From: Sialis fuliginosa
Lineage: Eukaryota > Arthropoda > Insecta > Megaloptera > Sialidae
NCBI GenBank assembly: GCA_961205875.1
Contig: OY540822.1
Location: 9,612,501-9,676,500, forward strand
DNA: 64,000 bases
Reading direction: 5' to 3'
Positions 46,958 through 59,726 of the stretch are shown here, piece after piece. Each line of letters starts with the position of its first letter. The first letter of the stretch is position 1. Made by a program: the position numbers and the translations under genes. Under the pieces are notes generated by a model, which worked only from the letters and a program-made list of their open reading frames with translations, was not told the origin of the DNA and did no database searches.

Positions 46958-47640
46958 TGGTTCTTCTACTGCAATTGCAATTAAGTGTAATAATAATTTG
47001 GAAAGTTTATAAGTAAAATCTGAAATCATTTAATAATTATATATTTAAATTTTCTGCTCTAATCACCGAAATATTTCATAATTGTAAATATTTTTCTCCA
47101 CATCAAGTCATACTTTTTTGTGTCCTATTTGAAGTGACCTCTTTCATTGAAATAAACTAAAAAATTAAGGTCATACTTGACGAAAATATGCACTTCTGTT
47201 CATGTAATATTTTTAGAACTGAATTTATGCACGTACATTTAAAAAAAATAAAAATCGAAAAGGCCATCGTTGCAGCATTCTGCCAAAACAAAAGGAAGAT
47301 TATACATATACCTACTCAAATTCTATCAGGCTTAACCCTTCCACAAAACAGTTATTAGGGGAGGAAAAAAGGGGGGGGCATGAAAAACCAAATCGACGTT
47401 ATCTATTATAATAGGAAGTGAAAATCAATATCCATTGTCTACATTAGTTGGACGTGAATATAATATACTGAATGTAAAATATAATTGGTCGAGGGAATCC
47501 CCCCCCCCCCCCTTGCACTCTATTATCTGTTTTTAGTTTTGATTGAACTATCAATGTATAAATTAAAGTACTTGCAACATATTCAATATTAAATTATATT
47601 CATCCAGTTTTTATAAAATCATTTATAGTTCATTATAAAC

Positions 47641-48605
47641 TAGCTAATTGGACCCGGTATTACCCAGGGATATAAATTTAATCCATAACAAGCTTTGGGT
47701 TGGGGTGAGACCCTTTAGGCCCACACAATCAACTTCCCAACGTGATATGATTATAGATACTTGAATACGGATTATTTAGTGTTTCTATATACATAGTTTA
47801 TGTGAATATTTTTTTAATATGTATACGAAAAATTTTAATGGAATTGGTCAAAAATAAAACCGACCTTTGTATTATAAATATTAGTTTTCTAATATTCTAA
47901 TGTCAATAATATAACACACATTTTTAGAATAACTATAATTTGATAATTTGAATTAAATTGCTTTTGTTTTTACAATAACTAATCTGACAATTTAAATTTA
48001 ATTGCATTTGTTTCCAAGACAACATGAATTGTAGACTTATTTATTAGTATTTAAAATTCAAATTTTGAGGGTAGTTTTCGCCTTTCACCCCTTCTATTGC
48101 TGTTTAGGCACGTATTACAAAAAAAATACTGAAATACATTTTTCATTATTTGTATTGTAGAATATTTATGCTATGTTTCAAGTAAATCCGACCAAAAAAA
48201 AACTTAACACCCCTTTTTACCCCCTTTATTTCACTTCGATTGGTACCCCAACGAAGTCAATAGTATTTTTTATTTACGAGATTTCGTGAACGTAAAAACA
48301 CACATAGACATCTTTTTGAAAATAGTGTAAATATACTATAGTGACCTTAAAACATACAATTATGTTAAAATTTTTGATTTTGATTTTCGGACCGATTACA
48401 ATAACTTCCAGTTGGGAAGTTAATATTCCTATTAAACATTGTTTTCACTTATAGATAACTATGTATGTACCTTGTTTTTTCCAATTTCATGAATTATACA
48501 CCTAATCCTTCATCGTGAAACATTCTATCCATTAGTGAAAACCGGAATAAAATCCGTTCGGTAGTTACCGAGAAAATCGTGTACAAACAGACAGACAGAC
48601 GCTAT
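47641..48605 (-). mobile_element. Helitron-like element, minus strand, interrupted
   Basis: The left edge CTAGCTAATTGGACCCGGTA is the reverse of the CCGGGTCCAATGCGCTAG end seen at 20597 and 62604. The rest of the same element (AAAACCGGAATAAAATCCGT) reappears at 48483-48605. The CAACTTCCCAAC repeat (47690-48430) lies between, suggesting a nested insertion. Confidence 0.55.
47690..48430 (+). repeat. Dispersed repeat (CAACTTCCCAAC family), copy 2
   Basis: Contains AATCAACTTCCCAACGTG, CACCCCTTCTATTGCTGTTT and ACCCCAACGAAGTCAATAGT; ends CAGTTGGGAAGTTAA. Matches 2217-2700 and 60895-61360. Confidence 0.75.
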
Positions 48606-49107
48606 GTATAGATTGTTAATTTATAACAATATGTATTTATAAAATTCATGATGTAGATCTTTCTTAGATCGCATTAAATTTAAATAAAAAGTAAGAAGAA
48701 AATAATTCTGTTTGCAATACTTTGTTACTTATTTATATTATTTTAATAATTAATTGATTTCTCTCTGTCAAATAGTTACGGCCTAATATTATTATAAAGT
48801 TAATTTTATATGATATTACATTCTTTGTAGTTGTAACTGTTTCTAATACGTGGCCTAAATAACATTCACTATTCACTATCACAGAGAAACCAGAAAGTGG
48901 CTTGCAGTTTGTAAAATTGATGCATTTAGTATGATTTAATTATAAGGGATGCACAATACCTAATAAAAATATTATATTTATTTCATTCAAATTATTGTTA
49001 GTATTTAAAAAATGTTTTTTTTATCGTATAAATATATTATTTCGAATCATTGACTTATTTAAATTTAAATTCTGACTTATTCAATGTACTCTGTACCGAC
49101 TGAAAAA

Positions 49108-49560
49108 ATACCAGTCTTGGCAAGGACCCCAGTAATGGCAAATTTTTAATTAAATGTACTGAATTAGCAATATGTATTGATATTTGATTACTACCATTTC
49201 TGAATATTAATCTATATACATTTAACTGTCTTACAGCGTGATTTGATGACAATCGACCAATATGTGTCAAAATGGTGGACATTCAAACTAATTATGAGTA
49301 TAATTTATTTATTAATTATTATATTATCATAGCAACTGCTTTAAATTGTTTCAAATTTGACGATTCTTTCTTTTATATATTTAGTGTCGTAGTATTTATC
49401 ATTTTGTAATCATGTGCTCATTACTGATTTTACCTTTGCCATTACTGGAGAAACAACATGAACAAAATAAAAGGCTATAATTTAACAAAAAACAAGCCCA
49501 TTAATCAAAAAAAAAAAAAAACTTGCTCTTAAAGCGGCCATAACTAGCGCTTTTACCTTA
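49108..49560. mobile_element. TAAGGTAYTGG MITE, diverged copy
   Basis: ACCAGTCTTGGCAAGGACCC, TTACAGCGTGATTTGATGAC and GCGGCCATAACTAGCGC are shared with 17760-18767. Confidence 0.7.
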
Positions 49561-51216
49561 TATGCAAAATCTCTTTTTTCTCTTCTTGATTTGAATTTAA
49601 ATATTAAAACTATTAAAGAAACCTCAATTTTTAAAATCTGTATTAATTAACAGTTAACTTACATATGATTTTTTTATAAAATGCGTTAGTGTACTGTTTA
49701 TACAATATAATTAATTATTTTATATTAGTTGTTAAAATTTGGCCAACCTTTGTCGACCTACCTATTAAATATATGTATAGAAAGCTATGATGTGACTATT
49801 ATTTCATATCTATGATAGAACGGAGTCTCACAGATCGGATGTTGAATTATTACTTTCTTTTACACACAATTTGCCTAAGGCTCAAAAAACCGTTCTGTCG
49901 TCAAGTAGACTAACTTCGCAAAACAACGCTGCCTATTTTGAATTTAATAATTTTTTTTGTGTTTACCAAAATGTGGTACTTCTTTTAATTTTGTTCTATA
50001 GAATACGTATTGCATTTTTTACAGCTTTAAAATTGCAATGTGTAATGCATTTTTCAAAAATTCAACGACAAAAATAACAAATGAATATTTGAAAACAATT
50101 AACTATTACAAAAAAAACTTTTTTTCGATAATAAGTATGACAAGTTACATATCGTTCTAAAGTAGAGTAAAAAACACGTTCAAATATGCTATAGCCAACT
50201 TAGTGGCCTATAGGAAAAACTAAAGATAGAGCTTGTACCTATCTACTTTAACAAAAAAGTTATAGCCATTTAAAGAAATTCCGAATTTTCAGATCTTTGG
50301 GTATACTGCCTAAACCATATACAATAATTAATATATTTTGATGTAGTAATACTCACCCCTTCCTTACAAATAATTCATCTCATATGTATCTTTTACCATT
50401 TATAGGAAACCCCCATGCATTTCATACTTATTTTGGACACCCTGTATATTATAATTTTAAATTTGGAATTTTGTTAGGTTAGGTTAGGTAGTCACAATTA
50501 GTAGCCTATAGTTTGTGTATTCGGTAGTGAAACACACAACAATTTGTATAACCTTGAAGCGCTTTGCTATTGCTGAAGGTATGAGTATATTGCATATATA
50601 GAGTCGTTGAACCAACTTGTGTTTACAGATATATTTTATATAAATATCATGTTTTGTTTTGTATGTCGAGACAAGATGCAAGAAACCTACCAAATATTTA
50701 TTATAAAACAGATTTTTTACCAACAGAATTATTTATGTATTAATAACGTAACCTTGACTAGATGAGTTCAAAGATCTGTGATGTTATTGATGCAATTTTT
50801 ACTTTCTTATACGTAGTTGGATGCAATAAACGGTTTTAGGATGAGTGAAGTAGGGCCCTCACATGACTTTATTTCCTCTCGAAACTACTGGAAAAAATGT
50901 ATGGAACCTACAAACAAGTTCCCATGATATGTAGAATGTGGGGGCTAAACTAAAATAATTTTTTTTTATATTTAACTTGAAAAGAAGTCCTCGTCAGGAG
51001 TCTAATTGTTAATTTAATTATTTAAAATTATTATAATTTATTAAATTAAGAATTATTTTCAGTACTTAACATAAAACAGTTTTTTTCTTTAGGGGCAAGA
51101 TATTCATAAATGCGTTAATGGGGAGGGGAGGGGGTCTACAAAGTGTGACGTGGTGTGACAAAAGGGGAGAAGAGTCACAAAAAATTATGAAAATTATTGT
51201 TTATAATATATTATAA
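49561..51216. other. Gene-free stretch
   Basis: Includes three TTAGG units at 50474-50488 and an ACACCCTGTATA element end near 50440; no gene seen. Confidence 0.45.
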
Positions 51217-51474
51217 CTAGAGATTGGAAAAATAGTTTTTCAACTATTGCGTGAAAATGCATTTATTTTAATTTTTATTACATATCTCCACCGTTTTCAG
51301 AAAACTGGTTTGATTGAACACAATTTGAAATCAACTATTTGCAACTACCTTTCCAACTATTTTTAAACTATTTGCGACACTTTTTACTGCTTTGTTTACA
51401 CTATTTATTATTAAATCGTAAAAAAACTATTTATCAACTATTTTTATAAAATAAACTATTTTTCCAATCTCTAA
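51217..51474. mobile_element. MITE with CTAGAGATTGGAAAAA ends, copy 2
   Basis: CTAGAGATTGGAAAAATAG and TTTTTCCAATCTCTAA; flanks TTATAA on both sides. It is the reverse of 4471-4854 without the nested hairpin. Confidence 0.8.
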
Positions 51475-51509
51475 TTATAACTTACTATATTATATATAGT
51501 AAGTTATGA
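51475..51509. repeat. Perfect short palindrome next to the MITE
   Basis: ATAACTTACTATAT and ATATAGTAAGTTAT pair around a two- to four-base centre. Confidence 0.6.
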
Positions 51510-51529
51510 AATATTACTAAAAAATATTG

Positions 51530-51650
51530 TGTTTTAGATTTCATTAAAAGTATATTTATTATATAGAAAATGTCATGAAAAGTTGAAATTTTCAAACCGT
51601 AAATCTGTATCTCAAACCGTTCGCCTATAGCTTCAAAATTTTATTTTTTT
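51530..51650. repeat. Fragment related to the 43813-44559 palindrome
   Basis: TTCATTAAAAGTATATTTAT, GAAAATGTCATGAAAAGTTG and AAATCTGTATCTCAAACCGT follow the left arm of that palindrome. Confidence 0.55.
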
Positions 51651-52787
51651 TTTAATTTTAAATATAAGAAAACAAAAAGGAAATATTATAGCAGGAGACC
51701 ACTTGAATACATTTAAAATTTTCAACTTCAAATTGATGTTTTGAATTTGATTAAATGTATTTTTATGTATTTTGAGGCGCTGAATATAGCACCATACTGA
51801 TTCATTTTGACCTCAATTTCGTTTCAAAATACATAAAAATACAATGATCTTCGAAAAAGTTCTTTACCTTTTTTTTTCATCAGTCATCCCCGTGCGCTAC
51901 TGAAGTAAACATATTTACACGTAACATAAGTATCTAAAATATGAGTAATTAATTCATAACCGCATGAAAATAATAATAATAACAATAATATAATACGCAG
52001 TCAACATACAAACACATTTATTTTACTTGTTGCAACATTCGCAGCGAAAATTAGCTGGTTATTGACACTTTGTCATTGACTTTGAAGTTCTTCAACATTG
52101 TCCTTCAGAGTTTTAATCGTTCCACAGTTGCGCCACAAAACTGTGTTATTGCAACATTTTTACGTGCGCCCAGTGGCGCATCAACATTTTATTGAGTTTA
52201 AAATGTATTTTATTACAGATCAACCCACTTTTTTAATTTTATGTAAAATTAGTAGTCTTGATATGAGGTATCGATTTGTGTTTAACAATTACGGATTTAG
52301 CTCATTAAATTCATAAACATAGAACACAATAACAAGTTATTTTCTATTTGAGAATATTGTAGTACATATATGCATTCTTATCACATATGAATGAGTCATA
52401 TTTATTGAATCACAGTATGAATAATATTATATGTATACATATTATAATATTTTTTATACATATGACATAAAAAAAAAACAATTAATTATTTATTAATATT
52501 CTACACAAATTCTCTTTGTTATTTGTTTATATCTTTATTTTTAGTTCAATGTATTAAAAATTATTAAAAGGTATGACAGTTTTATAAACATTTATAATAA
52601 ATATTATAATATTTATTTTAAACTGACTATATCCACCATGACTTGGCTGAAATTCCGAAACCCGGAACCGTCAGAATCAGTTGTAACTTTATAAAAACAT
52701 TCAATGACACCTATTAAAAAAAAGGACCTAAAGGGATGAAAAAAAAGTATTTTTTTATTTTTTCGTAATAGCTTAAAAAGGATCTCG

Positions 52788-52850
52788 GCTTCTGGGTGTA
52801 AGCCGCGTCGATTTGGTCGTAGTATATTTATCCAGATTAACTACGTCTAA
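52788..52850 (+). repeat. CTTCTGGGTGTAA repeat fragment
   Basis: GGCTTCTGGGTGTAAGCCGC and GTCGATTTGGTCGTA match 19107 and 10583. Confidence 0.5.
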
Positions 52851-53694
52851 ATTTTTCACACAACCCCCCCCCCTCTATTACTTGCCCTCATGTTTGTATA
52901 TGAAAATAATAATAAATAGTTGAAAAATTATCGCAATAATAAAGAATTATATCGAAATTAAACTACATCTTTCCTTTTTCCTTATGTTAGGTACTAACCT
53001 AATCCTATTCTTTCAAATTTTTGTTTTTGAAAATATTTATTTATTATTTCTTCTAAAGATCGTTGATCTGGTGGATAATGGAGTATCTGGTAAAAATTTG
53101 AAGCCAATCAGAAGGTTTCGGTTTTCGGAACTCCAGTCCTTGATTTTAATACATATTATAATAATTCGAAAATACGCGATTATCATGCTGTTTATGTATT
53201 TATATTATTGGATAATTGATAATTGTTTTATTATTATATATTTGATACTAAATGCTATTACTTGATAAAAATAACTATTTTTAAAATAATGATTTTTGTA
53301 AAACGTGACAAAAACCATGTTCAAAAACGTGAATTTTTTTTCATTTTATCTTTCCCAACATACAATACCTACATTTTTAAAATAATTGTTATTTATAAAT
53401 CATTTTATGATTTTTAACAAAAAAATATGTATCATCTAAAAGTCGAAATAGCGGTTTAATTAACCCAATCGTGCCCGCTTTTGTTAAAATTTTGCGTTTA
53501 ATGTAAGATTATTTTAATTCGAATGGGTTTGAAATCATACTTATTTTCGAATATTGGACTGAATACATCAACAATGCAATTACCAATGTTCTGGAGTTTT
53601 AGTACATGTACATAGATAGGTATGAATTGATGACAGAAAAATCAGCAATATCGGTAACAAAAAAAAATCTCGGGAACGATTGAGTTAATATATA

Positions 53695-53870
53695 CAGTGT
53701 ACTCTCGATTATCTGGGCTAATGCTGGGGAAGAGAGGCACTGATAATCCGAACTAACAATGCGGATTATCATTTTTTTATTTATTTTTATATTTACAAAA
53801 AAAAACTTCGTTTTGTATGTTCGACAAAATCCGAACGACCACCGCACCATTTGTTTCATATGTCAAAACA
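53695..53870. mobile_element. Possible pogo/Tigger-like element end
   Basis: CAGTGTACTCTCGATTATCT followed by GATAATCCGAACTAACAATG resembles pogo/Tigger termini (CAGT...CTCGATTATCCG). No second end and no transposase was found. Confidence 0.35.
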
Positions 53871-54778
53871 GTTTTCTCGTTAAAAAATAATAAATTTAAT
53901 CCTTAACTGGTATCGTAAATTTTACAAACATGGGGTATTTTCGGCCCCCATTGAAGATTAGCTTTTTTTGCTAGTTCAGATTGGATAACACTTTATAAAT
54001 GATAAATAATACACTCATTTTATGTAGTCAACTAGCTTTTATTACTATTATTTTAATAAATTATCTTCTACGAGAAATCCCAATAAAGTTGCAGTTTTTA
54101 TATATTTTTAGGTTAACTTTAGGAAAGTTTTTAACAAAAATATTTTTCTTTCTTACCCAATAAGAATTAATTAAGCAAAAAAATATATAACACTTGCTTG
54201 TTTATTCCCCTCGGTTCGAATGAGACAAATTACAACCCTTTATCTGTGATGAGGCGAAATATTGAGATTTTTTCACTATTTACTTATTTCCTATACTAAA
54301 TCGTAAATATCTCGGTTTCTATGTGTAGTGGGTATTTTTTTTCCTAATACTTCTGCATTTATGTAATAATCTGTGACAGGAGGCGAAATATTGAAGGTCG
54401 GCTATACATACATATGTATAAAATCCTATGAAAAGTAGCTTTATATTTTTTATGCTAATACATTTAAGTGTCACATATTTTCGTCACATTCGTGTTTCCG
54501 AGGTTATACTCTAATATTGCCGGGGAAGACGTAGTTTTAATTAAAAAAAAAAAAAATTAGATCAGAAAATCAAATTTTTTTTACAAAATTTCTTATTTAT
54601 ATGTGGCCCTCAGAAAATTTTAGGTCGTCAATGCGGCCCGCGGTGCAATTTGGGTTGGCCAGACCTGTACTAGACATTATTCTCGTAAAAATATTAATTT
54701 ATTTTAAGCACGAATAATCCACACCCGGAGTACAGAAGTACAGATACAAATGGGCTTTCTATTAGACATGTATGTATG

Positions 54779-55117
54779 CAGTGGTGTAGATAGGGGGGGG
54801 GGGGGGGGTGATTGAGATGATCAATCACCCCCCATGAGTTTTTTTTCAAACTTCCCAAGTATGAACAAAATAGTAGAAGTAAATAGGGAAAATCTGGTAA
54901 ATTCAGAGTAAAAAAAAGGTCTTTCAGTTATTTTAAAATTTTGAATAACCTTTTTTTAGTAATAAAGTAAACGAAATACAAATTATATGATCAAAAAAAA
55001 AAAAAAGGTAATTCAATTTTAAATTTCATCAATAATTTTTTTTCCGCATATTTTAGACGCCCCGCAGTCACCACTTGTCATATCGCCCCCCGTCGTAAAA
55101 AGCTATCTACGCCACTG
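54779..55117. mobile_element. hAT-like MITE (CAGTGGTGTAGATAG)
   Basis: TIRs CAGTGGTGTAGATAG and CTATCTACGCCACTG; perfect 8-bp duplication TATGTATG at 54771-54778 and 55118-55125. A long poly-G run follows the left end. 339 bp. Confidence 0.87.
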
Positions 55118-55489
55118 TATGTATGTATATAATATATATGTTAATATTCCACGAAAGTGCAAGAAGTATTTGATAATTGTTATTACATTTTCTTATATTA
55201 CTACTCATTAAGCACAACAAAATCGCTCTAATTTTCTCTTCTTGATTTAAATAATTAACTAGAAACACATACATAATAACGCAGTACAATTGCCCAGTGC
55301 TATAATAATGAGAATTATTTAATTGTTTGACATTACATACATATGTACATGCTTGGTACAGTTATGTGTTGATTTTTTCCTACCTTAACTTTCACCAAGT
55401 GCATACTCAATACTCATATAGGTACACACAACTACTAATAGCTAACAGTACTCAGTACAGTGGCGTGCGTAGCTGTTCATACAAATCTT

Positions 55490-55803
55490 ATATCCGGTAT
55501 TATAAAGGAGCTAGCAAATTTGCTAGCTAGCAAGCACTTTCAAATGGGGTATTAATTCTGTGATAGTATCTATGGATTAACTATGAAATTTAGAGCAGTC
55601 ATTCTTCAACGTATTGTAAACACAGTTGGCGACTCTAACCGTGCAAAATAATTTTCATAATATCGCCACTGTTGGTGTTTACATACCATGTGTACGCGAA
55701 ACTTGTCAAACATTTCATGAAACTAAAGGAGAATTATCAGATAGGTCAATAACCTCACTAGAAATTTTGCTAGCTCCTTTATAATACCTCATACCTGACA
55801 TTA
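55490..55803. mobile_element. MITE with TCCGGTATTATAAA ends, copy 2
   Basis: TCCGGTATTATAAAGGAGCT and GCTCCTTTATAATACCTC are inverted. The body is the reverse of 1667-1969 (TAATTTTCATAATATCGCC; TTGGTGTTTACATACC). Confidence 0.7.
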
Positions 55804-55824
55804 ATGTTTTAAATTAGATATGCA

Positions 55825-56134
55825 TATACCGGGTGTTTTTTTTAAACACTTTCCAGTGGATTATTTCCTAAATAACGAATTTTCAGAGAAAATGTTTCAT
55901 ACAAAAGTTTCATGGTTTCGAGGGGGCTCAATACTGACAATATGGGATGACCTTAATGGGTTTAACTTTTTTTTTTCAAATCTAAACCTATATTTTTTGT
56001 TGCAGATTCGTAATTTACGAGGAAATATTGAGCCTCCTCGAAATCATGAAACTTTTGTACGAAACATTTTCTCTGAAAATTCGTTTATTAGAAAATAATC
56101 CACTGGAAAATGTTTACAAAAACACCCGGTATAA
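55825..56134. mobile_element. Foldback element with ATACCGGGTGTTT ends
   Basis: ATACCGGGTGTTTTTTTTAA, TTTCCAGTGGATTATTTCC and GAAAATGTTTCATACAAAAG on the left pair with the right arm ending AAAACACCCGGTAT. Arms exceed 100 bp; the 92-codon ORF across it is a by-product. Confidence 0.78.
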
Positions 56135-56499
56135 AATACCAAACACACTATTCGTATTAATTAATACTGTACTTATAAACCTTTGTGTATATTGCACATA
56201 GCAACTTTAATATTTTAAATTAAATATGTGACATACAGAATACAACCACCACACTACTTGTATTAATTAATACATTGTATACATAACTGAGCCAATATCT
56301 ACCTATTTGTTGTAATTACGATTCTCTGTCAATAATAGAATATTTCAAAATGTAAGTACCAGTTCATAATTATATTAACGGGGAATGCTTTGTTATACAG
56401 GCTGTACATTATGCGTCTGGAATTCCGATATAATACAATTTAATTAAAATATATATGTATATTAAATAAAAGTTATGGGATTCGAAGTTCATTTTCTTG

Positions 56500-56804
56500 T
56501 GTAAATGCTTTACATTGTTTTAAATTTTGCGACTTTTTATTTTATAACGTTTGTGCCGTAGTACTTATCATTTTGTAATCATTAGAGAGTTTTCATCACT
56601 GGAGAAAAACATGAACAAAATAAAAGGCTATAATTTTAAAAACAAACTATATTTGCGGACTTTGGTAATTAAATTGATTAAATAAAGAGTTACTTGTTTT
56701 ATTAGTAACGTGAGTTCATGAGAATTATAAAAAACAAGCCCATTAATCCAAAAAAACCCCGAAAACTTGTTCTTATAGCGGCCATAACTGGTGCCTTTAT
56801 CTTA
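56500..56804. mobile_element. TAAGGTAYTGG MITE, 3' part
   Basis: GCTTTACATTGTTTTAAATT and GCGGCCATAACTGGTGCC match 18450-18767; the left part is missing. Confidence 0.65.
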
Positions 56805-56894
56805 CTTGGTGAAACTTCAAAACACACAGAAAATCAAAAATAAGTTTTTTAATTTAAAAATTGTATTTATTAATAAAATAAATTATTCGAATAA

Positions 56895-57275
56895 TTTTTG
56901 GTATTATAAAGGAGCTCGCAAAATTTGCAAGCTTGCAAACACTTTCAAACGAGATATCAAACTTATATATATATAACAGTTCTCAAGATTAGTAATTATA
57001 CTTTACATACATACCTTTGTTTTTACTTCCTATGCATGAAATTATCTATCAAAAACTCCAATAGAACTGTCATATAAGTTTGATATCCCATTTGAAAGTG
57101 CTTGCAAATTTTCGACCTTGCAAATCTATTATATGTGATTCAATAAAAATGCCGCTACGTTTCGACGCAGCTAAAATGCCACTTGTATTGAATCACATAT
57201 AATAGATTTGCAAGGTCGAAGCACTGACGGACACCGTTTCTGTAAAGTGCCAAGGCTTAATACCGGACATAATTC
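56895..57275. mobile_element. MITE with TCCGGTATTATAAA ends, copy 3
   Basis: GGTATTATAAAGGAGCTCGC at the left and TTAATACCGGACAT at the right, with the inverted AAGTTTGATATCCCATTTGA inside. A 108-bp hairpin (57112-57219) is embedded in the right arm. Confidence 0.65.
57112..57219. repeat. Hairpin with 34-bp perfect arms
   Basis: The arm at 57112-57145 (TCGACCTTGCAAATCTATTA...) is exactly complementary to 57186-57219, with a 40-base loop containing GCCGCTACGTTTCGACGC. It could be a recent small foldback insertion. Confidence 0.8.
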
Positions 57276-57650
57276 GGTCAAGATTTATTTTCATGTAACA
57301 CCACTGTTGATAACAATGTTTGTTTGTGTGTGTATAATATATATGTATATGTCCTCGTCTATTTCACTCCTACTTGTATAGAGACACGTGAATGCTTTTT
57401 TCTTTTTGCGATTATATTTATAATTCACTCCCACTCACTCACGTTTTTTCATCTCTGTTAACTTAAAATTATATACATATTTTATTATGTATACATACAT
57501 ATATATGTATTAGGCATGTTCCGAATATACAATAATCTACATATATAATATTCATATGTATATATGTAATACAAGTATTGAGGCTTCCGCGGTGCACTGG
57601 ATATGGATATGAATACAAATTCATTTTTTCATAATATTTGCGAACACTAA

Positions 57651-57860
57651 TAAGGTCATGGAGGCAAATAAGGTCCACCTTAATTAAAAATGCTATATTT
57701 CGGGTAATAAGTTATTTATATTAATCTAAAGAAGTATGAAAATCAACTTTTCTTGAATGATTTTTTCATTTTTAAGAGATCTTAAAAAAAGTAACTTTGG
57801 GCCTTATTAAACTATGGTGGTATAATAAAGCCACTTAACTAAATTAAACATTTTTAGATA
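57651..57860. mobile_element. Partial TAAGGT..GCAAATAAGG MITE
   Basis: TAAGGTCATGGAGGCAAATA and GGGCCTTATTAAACTATGGT are the reverse of the right half of 45127-45679. Confidence 0.65.
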
Positions 57861-58044
57861 ATTACAATGTTATTTTGTATGGGAACTATGTTTTAATCAA
57901 CATTTGGCGTAATATTTGCTTAATTACAGCTAATGTATAAACAATTAATAATAAGTATTTATTTTCCTCCAATATATAATAAATAAATTATTAATCAATA
58001 TTAAAAAAACATTATTACATACTCTAAACATCCAAATATATTAT

Positions 58045-58240
58045 AAATCTCAAAGTCTGTCTGTCTGTCCGTTTGTACGTTTATAACTCGAGAACCACTT
58101 ATCCGATTTACGTGGTTTTTTTTAATTCTTTATCCAGGTTTTAGTATATATTTTGTTAAGTTAAGTAACATAAGGATTAAGCAGTGACGATAATACTCCT
58201 AGTAAATCAAGTCGGAAAAAATCGTAAATATCTCGGCTTC
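58045..58240 (+). mobile_element. Helitron-like fragment (5' part)
   Basis: ATCCGATTTACGTGGTTTTT and AAGCAGTGACGATAATACTC match the reverse of 39160-39345 and 58630-58750. Confidence 0.5.
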
Positions 58241-58619
58241 TATGCGAGTTGAGGGGTTGTTTCCCCCCTAAAACCCCCATTCCCGCCAGATCTAATGAAA
58301 CTAATAACAACCCTCCATAAGTGGTAGGGGGTGAAATATTAACTCTCGTGCGAAGTTGTGGCGAATCCGCTAGAATATCATAAAATGAACGCATCAAAAA
58401 TGGCTGTGCTATTTATTTAAAAATCTTCGATGGATTGACAAAATGGTTTGTTTTTTTTTATTGCACATGTAGGATGAAATGTATATTTTTTCTTATTGAT
58501 TTTAATTGTTTTGATAATAAAAAGTAATCTTCTTTTAAACCGAAGTATATATTTAATATTTTTAATTGGTTTTTCCAAAATTATAACCTGTCTATATGAA
58601 TATGCGTATTCTATTGTTA

Positions 58620-59360
58620 CGAACAAAATAATTATAAATTTACGTGGTTTCTTTTTTAATTCATAGGAACATTCTCTGTTTTGTTACGTTAGGTAACATA
58701 ACAACTAAGCAGTGACGATAATAGTAAATCAAGTCGGAAAAAATTTTGCCATCGGCGTGCTATTTTGCAATACGCTGCCTAAACCGTTCAGTATTGAACA
58801 AAATAATGTGTTAAAGAATTGTGTAGAATCAAAAGATCTACAATAAAGTCAGCAACACAATATGTCTAACTTTTATATTTAAGCCACAATTACTGCTTTT
58901 ATGTTATAAAGAAAATTTAAAATATTTGGTTTTTGTTTACGTGGACTTATGATCTGCAAAACATTAATCCTTACCGAAATAAATGATTTCATCGTCATAA
59001 GTACTTAATGTAGGTATAATTTTCTCTTTACAGAATCCAATTTGGTATTTTGGTTTAGGAAATAACGTGAAAAATACATACAATAACATATTATTCGCGT
59101 GAACAATAATGAAGTGTCGCGGGGAGAGGGAAGATTCTTCGTTCGGCCGGCAGTTGTTTATTTTGTTTTCAATTATTAACTTTTAAATTTAAACAGAACA
59201 AAAATTATTTGTTTTATTATTGTTAGGTAATTTAGGTGTTGATTAGTTATTATTATTACAATAATAACTAATCGTGTTTGTACTTAATTCAAGTATATTT
59301 TTCAAAAATTCTAAACAATAATTCCAAAGTCCACGCGAGCGAAGCCGCGGGCACGGCTAG
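58620..59360 (+). mobile_element. Helitron-like element
   Basis: Shares TTACGTGGTTTCTTTTTTAA, AACCGTTCAGTATTGAAC and GATCTACAATAAAGTCAGC with 38958-39345 (reverse) and ends GCGAAGCCGCGGGC..GGCTAG|T. The centre (58900-59250) is not in the other copy and is non-coding. Confidence 0.55.
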
Positions 59361-59726
59361 TTTAAGTATATACAGCAAAACCCAAAGTTAGTGCGTGATT
59401 GGCATGGAGCTACGCGTGAATTCTAACAAATGTTGTATGACCCAGTTAGTATATCGAGGTTACCATCACGATGGCTTACTTAGAACACCGTGGAACCGGA
59501 AAAACTATCAGAGCAATGCTATTGTTGTCACAAACATTTACACACTTATACATTAGGTATTTTCAGGCCCTAATCTAGAATCGCGTGCAGAAGTGATCGA
59601 CCAGTTTTCGTTCAAATTTAAAACTTAGTAGGCGCTTCCTATTTATATCATTGTGCCAAACAAAGGCAGATATTTTGTAACTCATTTGCTAGATAAAAAA
59701 GTACTCTTCGTTTACAGTATAGTATA

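Larger units (their letters stand above)
51651..54778. other. Gene-free stretch
   Basis: Low-complexity AT-rich DNA with a repeat fragment at 52788 and a possible pogo-like end at 53695. ATCGTAAATATCTCGGTTTC near 54299 recurs near 58218. Confidence 0.45.

Noticed and set aside
50474..50488. Three TTAGG units, the insect telomere repeat
   Set aside because: Three copies are too few to mean a telomere or fusion site; TTAGG/CCTAA words are frequent in insect introns and spacers.
54790..54806. Long poly-G run, and poly-C at 47499-47514
   Set aside because: Homopolymers within or near MITEs; probably slippage or assembly noise, with no further structure.
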